From positions 310,001 to 374,000 of the forward strand of contig NZ_JAJUXG010000009.1 in the NCBI RefSeq assembly GCF_021390535.1: 64,000 bases of DNA, written 5' to 3'. Below are positions 27,058 through 35,320 of the stretch, piece after piece. This DNA comes from Dyadobacter sp. CY312 (GTDB lineage Bacteria > Bacteroidota > Bacteroidia > Cytophagales > Spirosomataceae). Position numbers and translations under genes: made by a program. Every line of letters begins with the position of its first letter. The stretch's first letter is position 1. Under the pieces are notes generated by a model, which saw only the letters and a list, made by a program, of their open reading frames with translations, ran no database searches and had not been told where the DNA came from.

Positions 27058-27353
27058 TAGGAAATGACTGAAATCACCCTATAAGAATTTTAAACTCTAC
27101 TAAAAGTTGCGCTGCGCGCTATACATGAATTGCTGATCAGACTACTGGGAAAGAAAAGCGGATTGGTCAAGGTGCAAACCCTGGATTCGGGTGAGGTTGG
27201 CCATGTGTCTGAAAGGTTGTTGAAGTAAACGAGGGATGTTTGATTTACCCACAAAAGTACGACAGCACACTTCTTTGGGAAGTGCCATATACAACCTACC
27301 AACAAATATTTATATATTGGAAATCCATTAGCCTAAATACAATACTATAATAG
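27058..27353. other. Intergenic region with an orphan open segment
   Basis: No complete gene is seen in these 296 bases. The plus strand is open without a start codon from 27094 to a TAA at 27226-27228, with protein-like composition (HELLIRLLGKKSGLVKV, then GEVGHVSERLLK). This could be the worn 3' end of a lost gene. The minus strand has an exact TAnnTTTG match at 27252-27259 with no convincing gene behind it. Confidence 0.35.
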
Positions 27354-28610
27354 ATGAAGAAATATTTGTATCTGCTTGCTTTGTTAATCGTGGTATTCAG
27401 TTGCTCGAAAAAAGAACATAAAGAAGAGAAAGTGCCCGACAAGGAAGTCGGCAAGGTTAACTTTTTCATGGAAACCTCAGCCAGTATGGCGGGTTATTTC
27501 AACGGCTCGACTGAATTTGTAAAGGACATCCCCAATCTTTTAGTGGATATTGAAGGAAAGGAATCTTTTGGTAAAGGTCCTCTTAAACTCTATTACGTTG
27601 CTGATTCACTGACACCGTATACGGGTTCAACCAAGGATTTCATCCGCGAAATTTCTACGACAAAAGTTGCCAACGAGAAAAGCTCGGAAATGCATAGAAT
27701 TCTGGAAATGATTGCCAGTAAAACAGATTCCAACGATATTTCTCTTTTTGTGTCGGACTGTATTTTGTCTTATCCGGATAATGTCATTAAAGCCAATTCC
27801 GAAATTAATAAGCAAAAGGCGCCGGGTGAGTTGAAAGCGTTGGTTAAATCAACTTTTCTGAAATTGAAAAGGGACAATATTTCGGCTTCTTTGTACGGAT
27901 TTAATTCGGCTTTCTTTGGTAATTATTATACCTATCAAAATGCAAAATTGAAGTTGGATGGCCAGGAAAGGCCTTACTATCTGTGGGTGATCGGGAACAA
28001 AGAACTGGTAAGCAAGTTCAACAAAAAACTCGCAGATCTAAATAATTTTAAGCCGGTTCTTGATCTTAACTTCGGGTTGTTTGATAAAACCATTGACGAT
28101 TTTGAAACATTTTTTACTTACGAAAAGTCAGGTGAATGGCAGCCAAAAGATAAAGAAATTTCCGAACTGAAAGTGTCGAAAAAAAATCCAGCTGTATTTG
28201 CAATCGCAGTGGATTTATCTTCTCTTCCAAACTCTATTTCGAGTCCAGACTATTTAATTAAACATTTTAAAACGTCGTCTGAAAATTTAGAATTTAGGAT
28301 TAAGAAAATTTTACGTACCGAAGAGGTAGATAAATCGAATTTAAAAAGAGAAAAGGGCTTTTTGACCAATAATTCGCACGTAATCGTTATTGAAGTTTTG
28401 GATCTCTATAAAGATAAGGGTAGTATTGATCTCAAACTTCCACTGGTTTATGACAATGGATACAAAGCCATGTCGACCATGGACGACAGAAATCTGGATT
28501 CTATTCCGGGAAAAACCTTTGCTTTTGAACACCTGATTGATGGTGTTCGCGAGGCTTACGAAAATTCAAATGACAACTTTATTCATATTTCAATACCTGT
28601 AAAAAAATAG
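27354..28610 (+). CDS. Lipoprotein with degenerate VWA-like domain (first gene of the tubulin/actin-like operon)
   Basis: This 418-residue protein has a lipoprotein signal peptide with lipobox VFSC (Cys17) and a charged linker. A domain that looks like a von Willebrand A fold follows. Its first strand reads FFMETSASMAGYF, in which E40-T-S-A-S44 takes the place of the usual D-x-S-x-S metal site. A later strand, ISLFVSDCILSYPD, sits where VWA domains carry T/SDG. I do not recognise a named family. The next gene starts 5 bases after the stop, so it leads a seven-gene operon. It likely sits in the periplasm or cell surface and may be the sensing or binding part of the system (inference). Confidence 0.75.
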   Translation: MKKYLYLLALLIVVFSCSKKEHKEEKVPDKEVGKVNFFMETSASMAGYFNGSTEFVKDIPNLLVDIEGKESFGKGPLKLYYVADSLTPYTGSTKDFIREISTTKVANEKSSEMHRILEMIASKTDSNDISLFVSDCILSYPDNVIKANSEINKQKAPGELKALVKSTFLKLKRDNISASLYGFNSAFFGNYYTYQNAKLKLDGQERPYYLWVIGNKELVSKFNKKLADLNNFKPVLDLNFGLFDKTIDDFETFFTYEKSGEWQPKDKEISELKVSKKNPAVFAIAVDLSSLPNSISSPDYLIKHFKTSSENLEFRIKKILRTEEVDKSNLKREKGFLTNNSHVIVIEVLDLYKDKGSIDLKLPLVYDNGYKAMSTMDDRNLDSIPGKTFAFEHLIDGVREAYENSNDNFIHISIPVKK

Positions 28611-28615
28611 CTTCC

Positions 28616-28987
28616 ATGTTTGAATTTCTTTATGAGCTGCTTTGCGGACAAAATCCGGATCCGATTTTTGCAACAGATATTTATCCTTTTGTAGGTCTGT
28701 TTACACTGGTTTTCGCCTTTGTTTTCACGCTTGTGTTTTACATAATTCTGGGAAGAAGCAGGCCTGTCTGGGACAAAACCATTCACTGGGTCATCACCAT
28801 GGTCATTTTACTGATCATCGCATTCGGCTTCGCCTACAACCATGCGCAAACGGTCACCGAGGAAAGTGAAAATTCTTTCTTCTATACTTTTGCAATGGTC
28901 AACACCCTCTATGCGTTTGTTTACTACGTCCTGTTTTCAATCTTGTTGAAAAGATTTTCGATTTTCGCCAAGCGCACTCCCTTTTAA
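28616..28987 (+). CDS. Small three-helix membrane protein
   Basis: This 123-residue protein has three predicted transmembrane helices: about 24-46 (GLFTLVFAFVFTLVFYIIL), 57-77 (HWVITMVILLIIAFGFAY) and 92-113 (MVNTLYAFVYYVLFSILL). A short basic tail (KRFSIFAKRTPF) should lie in the cytoplasm. I do not recognise the family and see no polar motif typical of a channel or enzyme. Its place between the VWA-like lipoprotein and the tubulin-like GTPase suggests a membrane partner of the complex. Confidence 0.75.
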   Translation: MFEFLYELLCGQNPDPIFATDIYPFVGLFTLVFAFVFTLVFYIILGRSRPVWDKTIHWVITMVILLIIAFGFAYNHAQTVTEESENSFFYTFAMVNTLYAFVYYVLFSILLKRFSIFAKRTPF

Positions 28988-29008
28988 CCCGTCGATTTAG
29001 CACAGATT

Positions 29009-30505
29009 ATGCCTACAAGAAATACGTTTGTTTTTGGAATTGGTGGAACAGGGGCGAGGATCGTTCGCTCTTTGACAATGCTGCTCGCGGCAGGTGCAAA
29101 ACTTAACGATACAAATAAAATTATCCCGATTATTATTGACGTCGATGCGGATAATGCCGACACGAGCAGGGCATTGGCGGCGCTTAAAACCTATAAATTT
29201 ATCCGCTCACACGGGTATAGCAACACCGAAGAAATTCGAGACGGTTTCTTCAATGCCAACCTGAATACATTGAGCTCTATTACACCGGAGAACGATTATT
29301 CAGAAGGGCTTGATGATTCATTTCAATTGCAATTTGAAAATCTTGAAAAATCATTCATTGAGTATCTTGACCCGAGAGGTGAACTTGTGGGCGATATTAA
29401 CATGGATCTGCTTGAAGCGCTTTACGACAATTCCAGCCACGACGACCCAAATACAGAATTAAATCTGAAACTAAATCAGGGTTTTAAAGGAAATCCAAAC
29501 ATTGGATGCGTTGTTTTCAATAACCTGGCCAATACGAAGGAGTTTAAGTTTGTGTTGAAAAGTATTGGAGAACATGACCGAATATTTATAGCTAGTTCTA
29601 TTTTTGGAGGGACAGGTTCCTCCGGTTTTCCACAGTTGGTGAAATTGCTGCAACAGGAAGAAAAACTGCGTGGGAATAAATATGGTGCGCTTACTGTGAT
29701 GCCTTATTTTAATGTCACCGACGATAGTAAAAGTGCTATCAATTCGGATATGTTTAACTCTAAAACCGAAGCAGCACTTTCCTATTATCTCAAATATCTG
29801 AATGGTAAGATCAATTGTTTTTATCAGTTGTGGGACCGACCGCTGAAACAGTATGAAAACAAACAAGGCGGCATTGAACAGAAAAACAGTGCTCACCTGA
29901 TAGAATTAATTGGTGCCACTGCCATCATTGACTTCGTTAACAAACCGGACGGCAATTTTGCGAGCAGGGGTCAAACACAATATTTTGATTACGGAATAAA
30001 GAAAGAAGATCAGGTAATTGACATCAGGCATTTTTATCCAAATACTGCCAAAACGGTGATGGAGCCGCTGACGCAGCTTACTTACGCCATGAAAATTTAT
30101 CTGGAAACATTGCCAGAGTTTCGTAACGAAGCTTTTTACAAGGAATTAAACTTGGCTGATAAATACTCGAATAACGAATTTTACCAGAACCTGACCGCTT
30201 TCTTTTCGGTACATTACAAAAACTGGCTGTTAGAAATGTCCGGAAATGAGAGAACATTTCAGCCTTTTAATCTGAGTCAGGATCTGAATGCGCTGGTGAG
30301 AGAAAAGCCGATTGAGGTCAAGAAAGTACTGGGGATAGTAACCAAGGCTGGAATTTCAGAAGCATTTCTGAAAACTGAGCTGGGAAAACTGGAAGATGAG
30401 TTAAAGAAAAGCATCCCGGATCAGGATAAACGTTTCTTTAAATTGCTCAACCGTATTTCTATGGAATGCTACAAAAAACTGGAAGCACTTCCATCCATGA
30501 TCTAA
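29009..30505 (+). CDS. Tubulin/FtsZ-like GTPase family protein
   Basis: This 498-residue soluble protein belongs to the tubulin-like superfamily. Residues 8-20 read VFGIGGTGARIVRSL, a Rossmann-type first loop. The glycine-rich signature loop is FGGTGSSG at residues 199-206, the counterpart of the GGGTGTG/S loop that contacts GTP phosphates in FtsZ and tubulin. A DVDADNAD segment near residue 45 resembles the ribose-binding T2 region. It matches the 'tubulin-like domain' (Tubulin_2) group more than FtsZ, and the C-terminal half is not FtsZ-like. It lies directly before an actin/Hsp70-fold protein. GTP binding and polymerisation are inference. Confidence 0.8.
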   Translation: MPTRNTFVFGIGGTGARIVRSLTMLLAAGAKLNDTNKIIPIIIDVDADNADTSRALAALKTYKFIRSHGYSNTEEIRDGFFNANLNTLSSITPENDYSEGLDDSFQLQFENLEKSFIEYLDPRGELVGDINMDLLEALYDNSSHDDPNTELNLKLNQGFKGNPNIGCVVFNNLANTKEFKFVLKSIGEHDRIFIASSIFGGTGSSGFPQLVKLLQQEEKLRGNKYGALTVMPYFNVTDDSKSAINSDMFNSKTEAALSYYLKYLNGKINCFYQLWDRPLKQYENKQGGIEQKNSAHLIELIGATAIIDFVNKPDGNFASRGQTQYFDYGIKKEDQVIDIRHFYPNTAKTVMEPLTQLTYAMKIYLETLPEFRNEAFYKELNLADKYSNNEFYQNLTAFFSVHYKNWLLEMSGNERTFQPFNLSQDLNALVREKPIEVKKVLGIVTKAGISEAFLKTELGKLEDELKKSIPDQDKRFFKLLNRISMECYKKLEALPSMI

Positions 30506-30516
30506 ATCTCATAGCC

Positions 30517-33500
30517 ATGCCTTCATACATTTTTAGAAAATATCCGGGTTACAATCCGAACGAAATACAAGACTGGAGTCAAAGCACAGGAATTGATCCT
30601 GCCAGTTTTGATCCTGAAAATATCGCTTTTGGCAGAGGTGCGTCCAAGGCGGGAACTTCGATTCCCTCACCCATGGCGCGGCTTGAACTTTTTGATACTG
30701 CCTTTCAAATTGTCGCTTCGGATCGTGGAAATCTGGATGGAAATACGATTTATCATCAGCTCGTATCCGACTGTCTGGATGTGTTTCAACTCTTGTTTAA
30801 TGCCAAAAATTCTGAAATCGGTCCCGGCAAAAAGATCTGGTTCAAGGAATGGAAAGTTCAGGAAAACATTGGCAGACTGAAAGAAAGAGGTAAGGATCAC
30901 CCACACAGTCTGCTGGCAAAATCACTGGAACAGATTTTCAATGATAAGGACAGTGACAGATTTTCGGAAATGGACAGCCTTTTCCTGATTTTTTATGAGA
31001 ATAAATTATTAGGCGGCACTTCACCTCTTTCCTTATTTTTTACAACGCCAAACTGGGCGCGGTACATCAAGAATAACGATATCAAAACAATTCCGCAGAG
31101 CTCCGACGGGAAATTGTTTTTCAGCAATGATTACCGTCCGCTGTTCAAAAGAGACCGGGAATTCATCGAATATATTTATAAACTTTCGCTTCAATTTAAA
31201 CCGGCATTTGCCAAAGCGGATGGCTTTCGAAAGTATCTGAACAAAACGGTGGATCGTTATTTTTCGGATTTCAGACATCAGTTTCCCGATTATCAGCAGG
31301 CGGGCGTCAGTTTGATGGATGCTGAATACAGCAAGATCAAAACGAATGTTGACGGGAAATTTCTGACCGTTAACGGACTTTTCTTTTTCCATCAAAAGGA
31401 AGAAAAAGAAAAGGAAAAAATAAAATCGGTCAGCGATTTTATCATCCGGGCTACGGAGACAAAATATCGGGAACAGTATAACGATAAAAATGAGCAGCAG
31501 CTTGTTGAACCACCTTTGGTTTTAGTCGACGGAATGAATATCCCTGGAGACTACATGGAGAAAAATATTCCATGGAATTCATCCACACGGATTAAGGATT
31601 TTTATCACCGGGGAGTTCCTTTGTTTGAGAGAAAGTTGCCACAGGGAAATGCCCTTACCACGGTCACATATCCTTTTCTCACAATTGATGATTTCCTGGA
31701 AGATTCTCTGGTAGAAATGCCGTTTAACATCAACAGAGGAAAGTTTTACACAGGTTTTGGCGGCGATTTTAAATATTTACTGCCTATCAGGAAGGAATAT
31801 TTCAACTTCTTCAACCTGGCAGATTTGAAAAACAATCTATCGATTGAGTTAAGCGACGGGCAGGTTACAGCGAATCTTAAAATACCCGTAAAAAACAGGA
31901 AAGGAGTTTCCGAGGTCGTTTTTTCAAGGAAGTATGAGAAGGGCAAATCTATTGTTGAATATCGTTCGGATTTGGGGATATTTCCGTTCTATCAGATCAA
32001 TGATTCCGATCCGAGACTAAAAGACCTGAACGAGTATACCATTCTTTTGGCAGAAAGAAATGAGAAAATGTCGTTGAAAGCATTGGAGTTTTATTCTTTC
32101 AAGAACTTTGCTGCCGACGCGACGAAGCTTAATGCGACCGTGGATGAGCGGTCTACCTGGTCGGATATCAATGCAGGAAATTCGGGTTCAACATCAAGAT
32201 TTTATAAAATCAAAGAAGCCTTTGATTACATTCAGCTGGCATATTCTGATCCAAATGAAATTGATTCCGGAGGATTAATTATTCCGAATTTCGAAACGAA
32301 AACTTTTAATAAAGATAACCTTACCAAAGCTTATACATTTGCCATAGATTTTGGAACGTCAAATACGCATATTGCTTACATGCAAAATGGCGAGGCGTTG
32401 CCAAGGCCATTTGATATCGGTGAGCAGGACCAACAAATGGTCTTGCTTAATGCGCCCGGCCGGAATGAATCGGGTGGGAATAAATTCGATTCCTATGGCA
32501 ATTCCGGTTGGATGGATTTGACATTAAGAAGAGAGTTTTTGCCGCCTGTTTTAGGAGCGGGGCAAAATATCTCCTATCCGTTCAAAACGGCGACCTGCGA
32601 AATTGTTTCCTTTAACAATATTCAGAACAAGTCGTTATTCAGTCACATCAATATTGGTTATTACATTGATCAGGAGGAAGTTCAGGCGAGCAATGTGAAT
32701 TACACGACCAACTTGAAATGGCTGCTGGAAAACGATAATAACGATTCGAATAAAAGTCGGGTAAGTGCATTCCTGAAACAGCTTTTACTGCAAATCAGAG
32801 CAAAAATAATTCTGAATTATGGTAATCCGGCTGATTTGAAAGTGGTCTGGTCCGTTCCCTTGAGTATGGAACGGGGGATTAAGTCGGAGCTGAGAAAAGT
32901 CCTGGATAGTGCTTTTAAAGATGTTTTCAAAAATTCGGGGGCCAAACTACTAGATCCAATCCCGGAGTCCGTAGCTCCTTATTTCTTTTTGACCAAATCG
33001 GACACAGATATTCAGGATACGGCCAATGTGGTGAACGTGGATATTGGTGGCGGCACGACGGACGTGATGATGTTTATGGAATCTGCCGGAAACCGGATTG
33101 ATAAATATTTAACAACTTCATTCCGTTTTGCGGGTAGTGATATTTGGGGGAATGGGTATCGGAACAAACTAAAAGACAACGGTTTTATCCGAAATTACCT
33201 AGGTTATCAAAAGAAGAATAACATCAGTCCGAATGAGATAAAATACTTCAATAAGGTAAAGGACGACACAAATCTTAGTGCCGATGATTTGGTGAGTTTA
33301 CTTTTCCGGTATGACGACTTTAAATTCAGCGATTCCATTACGATTGGAAATCCGGATTTGCTGATTATTCCTTATCTGCATTATAGCGCCATTATTTTCC
33401 ATTTGGTACAGTTGATTGAAGTTAAGGGTTATCCTTTGCCGAGATATTTGTCTTTTACCGGAAAAGGAAGTCAGTATATTAAACTGCTTTGTGGTGGAGA

Positions 33501-34080
33501 TGAGCGCGATCTGGAAGATTTTACCCGTTTGTTAATTAACGCATATACAACGAAACCGCTCCAATCTGGATTTAAAATTCACTTAAATTCTAATCCGAAA
33601 GAGATCACTGCAAATGGTTCCATATTATATGCTTTGGCTTCGGAAGATGAGAAAGAGAAGTATAGAAAAAATATGGATTTTATACATCCGGGCTTTGATC
33701 CAAAGACAAATCCGGAATTGGAATTAAAGCTTTTAACCGGTGCAGGCAAATTCAATGTTTCGGATACGTTCGAAGTTGATAGTCCGCTAAATGTTGCAGT
33801 GCTTACCAACCTTAATGAGTTTTTGGAAAAAACACTCAGCAATCCGGATATCACGAAATTCCTGAAAGATTTTAAAATCAACGGTCTTAAAGAATCATTG
33901 AGACTGTTGCAGTGGAACAATAATATTTTCAACGGAGAAGGTTTCGTCTACGACAGTTATCGCAAAGTTTTACAGGGTTTACATAAGCAGGAAGGTGAAA
34001 ACGAGATTTCGGAATCACTATTTTTCTTCGCTTTGAAAGACGCATTGTATCGGCTTTCAAAAAGTATAACAGAAATCTAA
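30517..34080 (+). CDS. Large protein with actin/Hsp70-fold ATPase domain
   Basis: I start this 1187-residue protein at the ATG at 30517 (MPSYIFRKYPGYNP), 11 bases after the tubulin-like gene; the open frame begins earlier at 30466 but inside that gene. The first ~600 residues match nothing I recognise. From about 605 it has the actin/Hsp70 phosphate-1 loop DFGTSNT (611-617), the phosphate-2 loop DIGGGTTD (842-849) and an adenosine-type motif FTGKGS (980-985). These are the three diagnostic blocks of the ASKHA ATPase fold. No signal peptide or membrane helix is present. It has no substrate-binding domain of the DnaK type, so it is not a standard chaperone. It probably hydrolyses ATP next to the tubulin-like protein. 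Confidence 0.78.
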   Translation: MPSYIFRKYPGYNPNEIQDWSQSTGIDPASFDPENIAFGRGASKAGTSIPSPMARLELFDTAFQIVASDRGNLDGNTIYHQLVSDCLDVFQLLFNAKNSEIGPGKKIWFKEWKVQENIGRLKERGKDHPHSLLAKSLEQIFNDKDSDRFSEMDSLFLIFYENKLLGGTSPLSLFFTTPNWARYIKNNDIKTIPQSSDGKLFFSNDYRPLFKRDREFIEYIYKLSLQFKPAFAKADGFRKYLNKTVDRYFSDFRHQFPDYQQAGVSLMDAEYSKIKTNVDGKFLTVNGLFFFHQKEEKEKEKIKSVSDFIIRATETKYREQYNDKNEQQLVEPPLVLVDGMNIPGDYMEKNIPWNSSTRIKDFYHRGVPLFERKLPQGNALTTVTYPFLTIDDFLEDSLVEMPFNINRGKFYTGFGGDFKYLLPIRKEYFNFFNLADLKNNLSIELSDGQVTANLKIPVKNRKGVSEVVFSRKYEKGKSIVEYRSDLGIFPFYQINDSDPRLKDLNEYTILLAERNEKMSLKALEFYSFKNFAADATKLNATVDERSTWSDINAGNSGSTSRFYKIKEAFDYIQLAYSDPNEIDSGGLIIPNFETKTFNKDNLTKAYTFAIDFGTSNTHIAYMQNGEALPRPFDIGEQDQQMVLLNAPGRNESGGNKFDSYGNSGWMDLTLRREFLPPVLGAGQNISYPFKTATCEIVSFNNIQNKSLFSHINIGYYIDQEEVQASNVNYTTNLKWLLENDNNDSNKSRVSAFLKQLLLQIRAKIILNYGNPADLKVVWSVPLSMERGIKSELRKVLDSAFKDVFKNSGAKLLDPIPESVAPYFFLTKSDTDIQDTANVVNVDIGGGTTDVMMFMESAGNRIDKYLTTSFRFAGSDIWGNGYRNKLKDNGFIRNYLGYQKKNNISPNEIKYFNKVKDDTNLSADDLVSLLFRYDDFKFSDSITIGNPDLLIIPYLHYSAIIFHLVQLIEVKGYPLPRYLSFTGKGSQYIKLLCGGDERDLEDFTRLLINAYTTKPLQSGFKIHLNSNPKEITANGSILYALASEDEKEKYRKNMDFIHPGFDPKTNPELELKLLTGAGKFNVSDTFEVDSPLNVAVLTNLNEFLEKTLSNPDITKFLKDFKINGLKESLRLLQWNNNIFNGEGFVYDSYRKVLQGLHKQEGENEISESLFFFALKDALYRLSKSITEI

Positions 34081-34091
34081 CCGGTTGTTTA

Positions 34092-35303
34092 ATGAAAAAG
34101 TGGGTTGTTTTCTTTGTGTTTTTGGTTTCGAATTTATCAGTAAAGGCTGACAATGATGCGGATAAACAAATCAGGGAAGCGAAATTTCAGATCGTAAAAG
34201 AAAGTATTGAATTTTTGGCGTCTGACAAAGAAACATTTAAAGATGCTAAGCAAAGGCAATGCCCAAGTTGTAAAAGTTATGAAGAACTGGTAATTTTTGT
34301 CAAGAATAACAAAATAAAAAAAGCAGATCAACTGATCGGCGACTGGCAATCAATAGAGGTTGATGGAAGCGTTTCAAACTGGAAAAAGAGCCTGACCGGC
34401 TTTAAAGACCAAGTAATTACAAAAATTACATCGGGTCCCAAAAGTAATCGGAAGAAGTTTTCGAATTATGATGCTTATAAAAACAGGCTGGATTCAATTA
34501 TTGAAAATGTATCCATATCGGAGCCCATTGAAGATGTGCCTGATATTCAAAAAATAGAGGAGAAACAAAGCGTTGTTGTTGAACCAAAGGTAACAGAACC
34601 AGTAAAAGTAATGTCAGAAAAATCATCAGAATCAGCCAGTTTTTTTGCGTTTTTACCAGACATTTCAAAAGACATGTCATACATCATTATCCTGCTTCTA
34701 TTGGCCGTTATCCTGTTTTTACTATGGGTGCTTCGCAATAAAAATCAAGTTATCGACAAAAGCAGCAAGGCTTTGGATGACCACCTCCACAAGAACGGAA
34801 GTACAGAATGGCAGTCGAAAAATTTGAGTAGTGAATTGAAAGCCGTTAAGCAAAAATTGAAAGAAGCGGAGGTAGAAATTGCAGTTCTTCAGGATAATTT
34901 AAACGCTGAGGTCGAAAGAAATGAACGGCTTTCTATCGTGCCGGAAATAGAAAATCCGGTGCAGCAGGTTGCTGTTTCTCAATCAGAACCGTCTGTAAAA
35001 TATGCGAGGTACGCAGACCAGGGAGATGGATTTTCTGTTCAGGAATTGCTGGATGACGAGGATAGCGAAACAATATTCGAGCTGACTATTTTGTCTCCTA
35101 ATACTGCTTCGTTTAAAATATCCGGTAATCAAAATGCGCAACGTTATGCGCTTTCAAACTCTCCCTATTTTCTGGGAAAGACAAGTCAATATGATACTTT
35201 TCCATCCGGCAATAGTTTGATTAACACGGATATACCTGGTGAATTGAAACTACAAGGTAGCAAATGGCTGATTGTTAAGCCGATCCAGATTAGTTTTAGT
35301 TAA
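34092..35303 (+). CDS. Signal-peptide/TM protein with coiled coil
   Basis: This 403-residue protein begins with a signal peptide (MKKWVVFFVFLVSNLSVKA). Residues 22-195 form a periplasmic part with a CPSCKSYEELV motif (a CxxC pair), helical and charged. One membrane helix lies at about 197-215 (YIIILLLLAVILFLLWVL). The cytoplasmic side begins with a coiled coil (about 245-280, LKAVKQKLKEAEVEIAVLQD) and ends in a ~100-residue beta-rich domain. I do not recognise the family. The topology suits a link between periplasm and the two cytoplasmic NTPases. Confidence 0.75.
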   Translation: MKKWVVFFVFLVSNLSVKADNDADKQIREAKFQIVKESIEFLASDKETFKDAKQRQCPSCKSYEELVIFVKNNKIKKADQLIGDWQSIEVDGSVSNWKKSLTGFKDQVITKITSGPKSNRKKFSNYDAYKNRLDSIIENVSISEPIEDVPDIQKIEEKQSVVVEPKVTEPVKVMSEKSSESASFFAFLPDISKDMSYIIILLLLAVILFLLWVLRNKNQVIDKSSKALDDHLHKNGSTEWQSKNLSSELKAVKQKLKEAEVEIAVLQDNLNAEVERNERLSIVPEIENPVQQVAVSQSEPSVKYARYADQGDGFSVQELLDDEDSETIFELTILSPNTASFKISGNQNAQRYALSNSPYFLGKTSQYDTFPSGNSLINTDIPGELKLQGSKWLIVKPIQISFS

Positions 35304-35320
35304 CAGAAATATTCAACGAA

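Noticed and set aside
27090-27305. 71-residue minus-strand open frame in the gap before the tubulin/actin-like operon
   Set aside because: No family resemblance, cysteine- and serine-rich with no sensible start context; the only promoter-like match lies inside it.
29471-29896. 141-residue minus-strand frame inside the tubulin-like gene
   Set aside because: Antisense to a conserved glycine-rich GTPase region and without domain features.
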